DNA from: Mastigocoleus testarum BC008
GTDB taxonomy: Bacteria; Cyanobacteriota; Cyanobacteriia; Cyanobacteriales; Nostocaceae
Length of the DNA stretch: 52,955 bases
Direction: 5' to 3'
Assembly (NCBI RefSeq): GCF_001456025.1
Contig: NZ_LMTZ01000154.1
Location: 5,973 to 58,927 of the forward strand
This document shows, piece by piece, positions 46,128-52,955 of the stretch; the stretch's first letter is position 1; each line of letters opens with the position of its first letter. The notes beneath the pieces are model-generated. The model had not been told where the DNA came from, made no database searches, and was given only the letters and a program-made list of their open reading frames with translations. The position numbers and the translations under genes were made by a program.

Positions 46128-47300
46128 TTAATTTGTAGAAGTACTAATGTAACCCCATTGGGAACCAATTTTGACCCACGCAAGTTTTACTTTTTGGTCA
46201 ACACCCAATCTATCAACTGTAAAATCAGTGGCATGATCGAATTGGGGTTCGATAACTATTTGACCAGTAGTATCAATGTATCCCCATTTATCATTTATGT
46301 TTACCCGTGCTAATCCTTGGGAGAAAATACCAACATCGTCAAATTTAGCTGGAATAGCCATTTGACCTGTTTTAGTAATGTAGCCATATTTGCCTTCTTT
46401 CCATACGTAGGCTAACCCCTCGGAAAATATTCCTGCATCCTGAAATACTGGCTTGATCGCAAATTTACCAGTTTTATCAATATAACCCCAGTGGTGATTG
46501 ATACTAGCTAAGGCTAAGCCTTCAGAAAATTTCCATGCTTGAGTAAATATAGGTTGAACAATTAACTTACCACTTTGGTCAATATAACCCCATTTATCGC
46601 CTAATTTAACTTCTGCCATGCCTTCAGAGAAGTAAGAAGCTTGATTAAACTTGGGAAGAATAACAAATTTACCGCTTTTGTCGATGTAACCCCATTTCTG
46701 TTCTAATTTGACTGGAGCTAATGCTTGTCTGTTTACAGCCTTTGCCTGGTTATCTACAGCAAAAGACATTACGGCTTTAAACTTGGGCTTAATAACTATT
46801 TGACCAACTCTGTCGATATAGCCCCATTTATCACCATTGCTAACTTTTGCTAAACCTTGGGAGAATTCTCCAGCAGAGTCGAATTGTGGTTTAATTACCA
46901 TTTGGCCATTTCTATTGATGTAACCCCACTTATCACCGATGCTTACCCGTGCTAACCCTTCAGAAAATTCTTCTGCGGCGTCAAAAAGTGGTTTTATAGC
47001 TACTCGACCATTTTTGTCAATATATCCTTTTCGGTAACCAATATATACTGATGCCAATCCTTCAGAGAAACTACCAACATACTTAAATTTTGGTTGAATT
47101 TTATAAGTAAAATTACTAGTACTTTTTAAAACTCTATTCTTTAGTTTGAGAATATGTAAGTTTTGAGGTGATAAAGTTTCTGATTGGACTAATTTAACTG
47201 GCAATAAAGTTAACCAACTGAGAGTTACAGTGCTAGTAATGATAAACAACTTTAGCCGCTTACGTATAGTCTGGGATTTCACACGGGATAGGACAGCCAT
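46128..47300 (-). CDS. WG-repeat protein with export signal
   Basis: The 390-residue product begins with a basic hydrophobic stretch (KRLKLFIITSTVTLSWLTLL), a signal anchor or signal peptide. Nine WG-type repeats follow, recognised by the recurring DKWGYID-like step (RKGYID, then DKWGYIN, and so on to SQWGYIS), each with FSEGLA and IKPXF between. The repeats form a beta-propeller-like or solenoid surface used for protein contacts. The fourth unit is longer than the others because of an inserted AVDNQAKAVNRQALAP segment. The partner is unknown. Confidence 0.88.
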   Translation of the reverse strand: MAVLSRVKSQTIRKRLKLFIITSTVTLSWLTLLPVKLVQSETLSPQNLHILKLKNRVLKSTSNFTYKIQPKFKYVGSFSEGLASVYIGYRKGYIDKNGRVAIKPLFDAAEEFSEGLARVSIGDKWGYINRNGQMVIKPQFDSAGEFSQGLAKVSNGDKWGYIDRVGQIVIKPKFKAVMSFAVDNQAKAVNRQALAPVKLEQKWGYIDKSGKFVILPKFNQASYFSEGMAEVKLGDKWGYIDQSGKLIVQPIFTQAWKFSEGLALASINHHWGYIDKTGKFAIKPVFQDAGIFSEGLAYVWKEGKYGYITKTGQMAIPAKFDDVGIFSQGLARVNINDKWGYIDTTGQIVIEPQFDHATDFTVDRLGVDQKVKLAWVKIGSQWGYISTSTN

Positions 47301-47578
47301 AAACTTATTTGTATCAAATTTTTTCGTTCCTGTTAAAACCTATCTTCAGCAAGAATAGCAGTTTTAACAAAAATTTCTGGGCTTCAAAGACTTTTACTTG
47401 CTAAAACTCATCGTATCTGTAATGGTTTTCTTCCAGGTATAATTACGCTTTTTCCTCCGTATATGTTCCCTGAAATTTTTCATGAAAGAAAATTAAGCTC
47501 TTATCAGTTTGACTTTTGTTAGCAAAGCGTATGCGCAGGACATAACTTGAATGTTACTAACCGCATATCAAAACTATG

Positions 47579-47665
47579 TGTTAGCGGATCCGTAGGCAAT
47601 ACCTAGGGCTGCGCTACCTTGAGGATCTGGTACGCTGCGCTAGCTACGCGCTTACCCACTAACAC
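47579..47665. repeat. dispersed repeat element, left copy
   Basis: Contains TGTTAGCGGATCCG (47579-47592), which recurs as its exact complement at 48864-48877, and GCTGCGCTACC (47608-47618), which recurs directly at 48851-48861. G/C content is clearly above the surroundings. Confidence 0.65.
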
Positions 47666-47730
47666 TGTAAGGTGCGGCTATAATGAATGACCTAGCTGTG
47701 TTAATTTTGTGTAAATTCTACTAGATATTC

Positions 47731-47785
47731 AAACACCTTCAAAAATTGGCAAATACTGTTTAATTTGCGATTTTTGAAGGTGTTT
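47731..47785. repeat. long perfect hairpin (16-bp stem)
   Basis: AAACACCTTCAAAAAT (47731-47746) and its complement (47770-47785) form a 16-pair stem with a 23-base loop that can pair further (GCAAAT/ATTTGC). It begins 64 bases after the pentapeptide gene stop and could end its transcript. A partial copy of the right arm is at 20730-20745. Confidence 0.65.
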
Positions 47786-47848
47786 AGAAGTAGTTAAAAT
47801 TATTACAAAAGAAAAATTGAACTTAATCGATGATCGTGAAGAGAGAAC

Positions 47849-48490
47849 TTAAGAAATATTTTCTGTTGCAATAGTTCCAGCCAAACAAGCTCCATTCAGA
47901 TTAACTCCTTTGAGGTTTGTACCTTCCAATTCTGCACAGAGTAAATTCGCCCCTGTGAGGTTTGCACCTGCAAGGTTGGCTTTACGCAAGTCAGCTTCTT
48001 CTAAATTTGCTTCTCCCAGTAGGGCTCCTTGTAAATCTGCACCACTTAAATCTGCGCCTTTAAGGTTAGCTGCTGTCAGATTAGCTCCTCGCAGGTCTGC
48101 ACCTCGCAAATCAACACCTTGTAAATTGACGTTCATTAAGTTTGTACCACTTAAAAAAGCTCCGGTTAAAGAAACATCATTGAGCCTAGCCCCCATAAAA
48201 TTAGCTCCCCGCAAATTACTACCGCGTAAGTCCGCACTAGTTAAATCCGCTTGCATCAAATTAGCTCCCATAAAGTTAGCTCGCAAATTTGCTTGATGTA
48301 AATTTGCGCCCATTAAATTTGCGCCTTCTAGATGTCCGCCTTCTAGATTAGAATTAGTTAAATTTATACCAACAAGGTTTGCACCAGCTAAATTGATTCG
48401 ATTTAAATCTAATTGCGATAAATCTTCATCTTCTAAATTTACTCCGGGGAGTTGTTTTAATTGACCAGATTTAATTGCTTCTATATTCAT
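47849..48490 (-). CDS. pentapeptide repeat protein
   Basis: The 213-residue product is almost wholly made of A(D/N)LXX repeats (ADLRGSNLRGANFMGARL and similar), from about residue 20 to the end, so it should fold as a right-handed quadrilateral beta helix. There is no signal peptide or second domain; the first 20 residues form a short cap (IKSGQLKQLPGVNLEDED). Pentapeptide proteins are numerous in cyanobacteria, and some mimic DNA or interact with membranes; here the role is unknown. It sits between two copies of a dispersed repeat element. The start is an ATG. Confidence 0.9.
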   Translation of the reverse strand: MNIEAIKSGQLKQLPGVNLEDEDLSQLDLNRINLAGANLVGINLTNSNLEGGHLEGANLMGANLHQANLRANFMGANLMQADLTSADLRGSNLRGANFMGARLNDVSLTGAFLSGTNLMNVNLQGVDLRGADLRGANLTAANLKGADLSGADLQGALLGEANLEEADLRKANLAGANLTGANLLCAELEGTNLKGVNLNGACLAGTIATENIS

Positions 48491-48740
48491 TTTTTTATTA
48501 ACTGACTTTGATTGAGTGCTTTATTGGGTTTTACCACAAGCTACTAACTTTGAAAGTAGAAAGTTTTCGATAAGTTATATTACCTATGCTCAAAATGATA
48601 GTAAGGTTAACCTTGTATCAAAAATTAAGTCAGATGAGAATGTGAGAATTTCTACAACTCAACGTTCCCGTCACTGGGTGTAAGGTAAGTATCCAATATA
48701 AGATACTAACTCCCAAGAAGGGGAAGTCAAAATATGACCT

Positions 48741-48885
48741 GTGGTCACGCTAGAGTCTGCGACGTTGGCAGATCCGCAAGGTGACCTTAATCAGAGACTA
48801 TAGCTGTGCTACCCACGGATCCGCCGATGCCGTAAAAGCTCTAGCCTCTAGCTGCGCTACCTCCGGATCCGCTAACAACAGTATT
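48741..48885. repeat. dispersed repeat element, right copy
   Basis: G/C-rich modules: GGTCAC/GTGACC arms, two related GCTG(C/T)GCTACC units and CGGATCCGCTAACA (48864-48877), the last in inverse orientation to the left copy at 47579-47592. This is a composite of short dispersed repeats rather than an insertion sequence with coding. Confidence 0.65.
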
Positions 48886-49087
48886 AAACCGTTAATTAAC
48901 CCCCTTGCAATGAAATAAAATAACACATTTACTGGCTTTTGACATTGGCTGAGATCTTTGCTGTGTAGGGGTTACAAAATGTGGAATTTGACGACAGGGA
49001 AAATTGAAATACGGCAAATTTGATTTTTGCTGGGTGTATTGAATTTAGGAGCAAATCAGTTGAAGAACCAGATAAAAGCCTAAATGC

Positions 49088-49117
49088 AAATTAAATTAAA
49101 TTAAATTAAATTAAATT
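49088..49117. repeat. tandem AAATT repeat x6
   Basis: Six exact AAATT units lie ten bases after the stop codon of the DICT-domain gene. Confidence 0.9.
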
Positions 49118-49126
49118 CAAGCAAGT

Positions 49127-50530
49127 TCAATCAAATTTTGTTGATTCTAATTTTTGATCGCTAACTCGAGCGTCGCTATCGGCTTTAGAATCAATTAACC
49201 ACATTCTGGAACTAAATTTCGGTGTATTGGTAGGTAATTCTAGTCCTTGCTGTAAACCCATAACCAACAGAGTCAAAGCATCAACTAATTTCGGATCGAA
49301 GCGGTAAGATTGTTGCTCCTTACATTCTTCCAAGGCTTGTGTGAAAACTTGTTCTCTACTTTGTCCAGAATTTTTTTTCTGATTAACTCGGTATTGGAAA
49401 TCTGAAACTAAGGCTAAAATTCTCGATTCTAAGGGAATTTCATCCCCTGTTAATCTTGCTGGTTCTCCAGTACCATCCCACCATTCTGTTTGATGAGTTA
49501 TAATTTGGGCGATCGCACGCAACCGGGGCATTTTACGTAAAACTTGCGCTCCCGGTACCAAGGGACAAGTCAAAGGAGTGCTAGGTGAATTTTCTTGATA
49601 ACGCGTGCTAACCCCAGGAGTAAGAATGCTTTGACTTCTTTGTAATGGATCTATACGATGCAACCAAGCAGCAAGTCGTAGTCGCTTAATTTGCCATGCT
49701 GGTAATTCTAAAAGTTGAGCTAAGGTTTCTGCAAGGGAAACTACCTCTGCAGCAGCCATTGGATTATTAATATCAGCTTGATCCATTAATTGCGCCATGC
49801 GCAAAAATGCCTGAATTTCGTTGGAAATTAAATTACTATCTAAGGCTTCGTGACGTAAAGCCGTAGGTGTACCAAGTTTTTCTTGCCCAGTTTGTAGATA
49901 TTCCACAACGCGAGAAACCACCGTTGCATATTCTTCTGGGGTAGCTACCGCCGTTTTAATTTTCTTCTGAGCTTGCAGAAGTTTTTGCTGAAGTTCGGGG
50001 TTGTAATTGCCAATATGCTTAATGGCTAAATCTGCTGTTTGCTTAACCAATGTTGGTTCAAATGTCCACAAACCATAGAATTTTCGTTCTACATCTGACT
50101 CCGGCTGTCCTCCCGCTCCATAATCTTCTGGCGATAATTCTTGGCACAGAACCATTGCTGTGTAATTTGGGGATAGGATAATTAAGTGCCATTCTTGGGC
50201 AACAGGATCTGATGTATCTAAAGGAACCAAGTCAACATTGGCTAGTTTACTGGTTGGATGTTCTGTCCAAACTGTATCCGGTGCTGCCATAATCGCAATA
50301 TGACTAGAATGCTTAGCCATATCTGCATATCTTTCGGCCTCTTCGAGATACCATTTACCTTGTTGAAAGGCTGTAATAACTATTGGCGAACTCTCATCGG
50401 ATAAAATATGATCTTCAAGGGCATGACATAAAGAAACAAGAGTATTTTTGTAATATACTCCTAGTTTTAATGATGTTTTCTGATGGCGATGAGCCGTTTC
50501 TAGTTGGTCGAGAATTGAGCCTTTTAACAT
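49127..50530 (-). CDS. DICT sensory domain protein with degenerate HD-GYP domain
   Basis: This 467-residue protein has a DICT sensor (about residues 5-170), a helical linker with a long coiled-coil-like region (about 180-250) and a C-terminal HD-GYP-like domain (about 260-430). In the last, the HD pair is replaced: LHRIDP stands where LHDIGK is expected. The HHE..GYP region reads HQTEWWDGTGEPARL, followed by GDEIPLESRILALVSDF, in which the later aspartate is retained. The protein therefore probably senses a signal without cyclic-di-GMP hydrolysis. It starts at an ATG. Signal and partner are unknown. Confidence 0.8.
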   Translation of the reverse strand: MLKGSILDQLETAHRHQKTSLKLGVYYKNTLVSLCHALEDHILSDESSPIVITAFQQGKWYLEEAERYADMAKHSSHIAIMAAPDTVWTEHPTSKLANVDLVPLDTSDPVAQEWHLIILSPNYTAMVLCQELSPEDYGAGGQPESDVERKFYGLWTFEPTLVKQTADLAIKHIGNYNPELQQKLLQAQKKIKTAVATPEEYATVVSRVVEYLQTGQEKLGTPTALRHEALDSNLISNEIQAFLRMAQLMDQADINNPMAAAEVVSLAETLAQLLELPAWQIKRLRLAAWLHRIDPLQRSQSILTPGVSTRYQENSPSTPLTCPLVPGAQVLRKMPRLRAIAQIITHQTEWWDGTGEPARLTGDEIPLESRILALVSDFQYRVNQKKNSGQSREQVFTQALEECKEQQSYRFDPKLVDALTLLVMGLQQGLELPTNTPKFSSRMWLIDSKADSDARVSDQKLESTKFD

Positions 50531-50855
50531 AGGTATGGTAAATCAACTTGAAATAAATAAACTTTTTAGAAATTTAAATAAAGTAACTATTTAGAAAAAA
50601 TTAAAAGTCTTCTCATAATAATTTAGTTTACTGCCATACCAATGATTTTTGTTACATACCACAATAATGTCTTTACATTCACTTGGTACTTTCAAGATTT
50701 AACTCTGTATGTAGGCGCTCTGTATCTTTATGATTTTATCTTTCTACTTCCTATCCTTTCTACTTCCTATCATAGATAAATCAACCATAAAGACACAGGA
50801 GCACGAACATTTTCACCGACTTTACGGAATAATTACACGGGGAATAACTTAATAA
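50531..50855. other. intergenic region with a direct repeat
   Basis: 325 bases containing a tandem 16-base direct repeat TTTCTACTTCCTATCC (50741-50771). Otherwise nothing stands out. Confidence 0.4.
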
Positions 50856-52454
50856 TTAAGATATTTTTGCCAGTTGTTTGGGTTTTAACTTTTGCTCGAT
50901 TGGTGCTGTTAATGCTTCTTCCAATGGCGCACAACCCAGTTTAGCTTCCAAAATATTCATAACTTCCCGCCCAAAATCGTTGGGATTTTCCCGCATGGCT
51001 TGCAAGCAGACTTTGCCAAAGAAGGAGCCGAGTGGTTCTGGGTTCCAAAGTAGTTTTCTTGCAGTCCATGGTAACAGGAGCATGGGATTATAACCTGGTT
51101 TGAGAATATCCTCTTTAAAAGCGTATTCTTCTAAGTGGGTATGGGGTTGTAGTCCAATGAAGAAGATTGCGGGTTCGACTTTATCCGCACCAAAAATTCG
51201 TTCGAGTTCCCGATGATAAGCTATGGTTTGGCGAATTGTTTCGATGCGTTCGTCAATGACGTTAAAGGAGTAGTTAACAGAAACTAAATCATTGAAACCA
51301 GCAGCTTTGAGATCCCGACAGTTTTGTAAAACTGTTCGTAGGTTATAACCCATACGCATTTTCCGGACTAACTCTTGGGAACCACTGGTAATACCGATTT
51401 CAAAATAGTTCATTCCAGTTTTTACCATCAATTCGCACAATTTAGGCGTCAAGTTATCAGCACGGATATATGCTGCCCAATGAATGTCCGTCATTCCCGA
51501 ATCAACGATTTTTTGTAATAGTTCTACTGCATCGTCGATAAATCTTTTGGCTGGAATAAATTGAGCGTCGGTAAACCAGAAGTTGCGAATTCCCCGATCA
51601 TATAGTTGGCGCATTTCTGCAACAACTTCATCTGCAGGATTTATACGTACTTGTTTCCCTTCCACTACTGTATAAACGCAGTAGCAACAGTTATGAGGAC
51701 AACCACGCTTAGTTTGTACGCCAATGTAGAAGTCGCTTTCTTGCAGATAATAATTAAAGTCTGGCCAAATACTTTCGATATATTCGTAATTACAAGCTGT
51801 TTTTTCTAGGGGAGTTGGTGCTTCGTGAATTAATCGTTGACGTGGTTGATTTTCTCCTACTACATAGCAGCGTTCGTCACTAAAGTCTTGACCGCTAAGG
51901 AGTTTTTCGAGTAGTGCTTCCCCTTCACCAACGGAAACTATCGAACCTTTGGGGAGGCTTTTATTCAATTGCTCATAATATATGCTTACCGCACCACCAC
52001 CAACGATAACGCGGACATCTTTGTTGTATTGCTGAGCGCGTTTTAAACCACGTTTAATCAAACTCTGGTTTTGCCAAAGTTCTGTGTAAAAACTTTTGAG
52101 CATTTGTAAGCCGCCCAACGCACCATGCAATTTCACAAAGGGATTTTTGGCATAGAAAATCTCAAAAGAATACTGTAATGGATTGCCACCTCGTCCACCT
52201 ACAGGAGCAAAAATGTGAATATCTCGCCAAGAATAAATTAGTAAAGATGGCTTAAACTCATCAATACAATTTTCTAAAGCAGAAGCATAATCTAAAGGTG
52301 GTATTGTTCCCAAATCGAAGATTCGCTGTTCGATTCCGGGAAATAATTTGTGTACGTGGTCTGCAAGGTAGACGACCCCAATTGGGAAGATAGGATTACA
52401 TGGGAGACGGACGTAGAGAATTCGACAATCCATAGCGGGTTCTTTGATTTTCAT
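50856..52454 (-). CDS. B12-binding-type radical SAM protein
   Basis: The 532-residue protein has an N-terminal cobalamin-binding-like Rossmann region (DCRILYVRLPCNPIFPIGVVYL, about residues 9-30, read in parts) and a radical SAM core with TKRGCPHNCCYCVYTVV (CX3CX2C cysteines near residues 253-260). Conserved later parts include MRMGYNLRTVLQN and a C-terminal helical end. It probably uses SAM and perhaps cobalamin. I recall a similar cyanobacterial family annotated with photosystem II high-light acclimation, but cannot verify that here. An in-frame ATG at residue 8 (MDCRILY) is an equally good start. Confidence 0.8.
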   Translation of the reverse strand: MKIKEPAMDCRILYVRLPCNPIFPIGVVYLADHVHKLFPGIEQRIFDLGTIPPLDYASALENCIDEFKPSLLIYSWRDIHIFAPVGGRGGNPLQYSFEIFYAKNPFVKLHGALGGLQMLKSFYTELWQNQSLIKRGLKRAQQYNKDVRVIVGGGAVSIYYEQLNKSLPKGSIVSVGEGEALLEKLLSGQDFSDERCYVVGENQPRQRLIHEAPTPLEKTACNYEYIESIWPDFNYYLQESDFYIGVQTKRGCPHNCCYCVYTVVEGKQVRINPADEVVAEMRQLYDRGIRNFWFTDAQFIPAKRFIDDAVELLQKIVDSGMTDIHWAAYIRADNLTPKLCELMVKTGMNYFEIGITSGSQELVRKMRMGYNLRTVLQNCRDLKAAGFNDLVSVNYSFNVIDERIETIRQTIAYHRELERIFGADKVEPAIFFIGLQPHTHLEEYAFKEDILKPGYNPMLLLPWTARKLLWNPEPLGSFFGKVCLQAMRENPNDFGREVMNILEAKLGCAPLEEALTAPIEQKLKPKQLAKIS

Positions 52455-52742
52455 CTTGCCTTGATTTAACAGTTTTTGGACTAAAGATTTAGGAGAAAAT
52501 TAATCAGCTTTGATTATCGGTAGTCTTTCAATCGATACCTGTAGATGATTAGAAATTTAGTAAGTTTTATTAAAATTGTTTAAGTCATGAAAATCAGTCA
52601 TCAACCTTAAAAATACGAGAAGAAATTTGTTTTTTGTATTTTGCTCTTATGATAAACAGCTAAATATCAAACCAAGTTTCAAATAAGTAAATATGCTTAT
52701 CGGAATTTTCTCACGGAAAACCAAAGTTCTCAGTTTGTTAAA
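52455..52742. other. intergenic region upstream of the radical SAM gene
   Basis: 288 bases; AT-rich, no hairpin or coding frame that I can support. Confidence 0.4.
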
Positions 52743-52955
52743 TTAATCCTGTGTATAGGTAAAGTTTTGTGAATTTATCTGAGCCATAGCTTTACGATAA
52801 CACTCTTGCAGCGAAGATTTAACCGTCGGAGAGCTAAAAACTTTCAAACGTAAGTCCCTTACGTGGGTAGGTGAGCGAAGAAGTATAGCAATCGCCAGCT
52901 TAGTTAGGACGTAAGGTAAGATAGATCGAGAAGTGATTAGTCTGGACAATTCCAA
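52743..52955 (-). CDS. possible partial gene at the window edge
   Basis: A frame open to the right edge ends at 52743 after 70 codons. It begins with a TTG at the last bases, so the true start would lie beyond the window if the frame is a gene. SPTHVRDLRLKVFSSP is basic and no family is recognised. It may equally be intergenic sequence. Confidence 0.25.
   Translation of the reverse strand: MELSRLITSRSILPYVLTKLAIAILLRSPTHVRDLRLKVFSSPTVKSSLQECYRKAMAQINSQNFTYTQD

Larger units (their letters stand above)
47301..47848. other. intergenic region with repeats
   Basis: This holds part of a dispersed GCGGATCCG repeat (47579-47665) and a long hairpin (47731-47785), listed separately. No gene is visible. 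Confidence 0.5.
48491..49126. other. intergenic region with repeat elements
   Basis: Contains the AAGGTTAACCTT palindrome near 48605, a GGTCAC/GTGACC hairpin (48743-48786), the right copy of the dispersed repeat (48741-48885) and a pentamer run (49088-49117). No gene is visible. Confidence 0.5.

Noticed and set aside
47579..48885. Repeats flanking the pentapeptide gene as an insertion sequence
   Set aside because: No transposase, no target-site duplication and modules differ in order, so an insertion sequence is not supported.
1..52955. CRISPR array or prophage
   Set aside because: No regularly spaced direct repeats and no phage genes were seen in the window.

Overview
The window reads as chromosomal DNA of a filamentous, probably heterocyst-type (Nostocales-like) cyanobacterium. 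The reasons are an AT-rich background, at least 13 copies of the HIP1 octamer GCGATCGC, tandem heptamer repeats between genes (TTGGTAA and TTAACTG families), and a cyanobacterial gene set: ferredoxin-dependent glutamate synthase, an SLH-OprB porin, the order rpsL-rpsG-fusA-tuf-rpsJ, an RNase E ending in an arginine-rich tail, a DICT-domain sensor, and pentapeptide and WG repeat proteins. The species is not determined. I found no tRNA, rRNA, CRISPR array, prophage or intact transposon.

Layout. 1-7 kb is the accessory, envelope-oriented end: a DUF1361 membrane protein, an AT-rich orphan protein with a CorA-like C-terminal membrane hairpin, the remnant of a second membrane protein, a secreted low-complexity protein, an SLH/OprB porin and a small lipoprotein. 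7.2-9.9 kb is an ECF-type cobalt/nickel uptake operon read leftward (cbiM with a fused PDGLE/CbiN part, cbiQ, cbiO). 10-15.5 kb holds a hot-dog thioesterase, a small membrane protein, dxr (isoprenoid synthesis) and a polysaccharide deacetylase, separated by long gaps with inverted repeats. 15.8-20.5 kb is glutamate synthase. 21.5-25 kb holds a phosphodiester-glycosidase-like exoprotein, a mannose-6-phosphate-isomerase-type cupin and an IscA/HesB-like Fe-S protein.

25.2-30.7 kb is the str ribosomal cluster, with a consensus sigma-70 type promoter before rpsL and an intrinsic terminator after tuf. 31.6-37.2 kb carries a LON-domain protein, pheA, a GT39-type glycosyltransferase, a DUF1997 protein and rnhB. 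37.2-42.5 kb has rne (28 bp upstream of rnhB, same strand) and a TIGR03960-type radical SAM protein. 42.6-47.3 kb has a STAS protein, small conserved proteins, clpS, a CPBP membrane protease and a WG-repeat protein. 47.8-52.5 kb has a pentapeptide-repeat protein bracketed by related repeat elements, a DICT plus degenerate HD-GYP protein and a B12-binding-type radical SAM protein.

Most of the window is ordinary core genome. The parts least explained by known families are the orphan CorA-like protein at 1160-2725, a 25-codon ORF with a near-perfect Shine-Dalgarno sequence upstream of glutamate synthase, the structured spacers of the ribosomal cluster, and several dispersed hairpin repeats. No complete new multi-gene system is evident.
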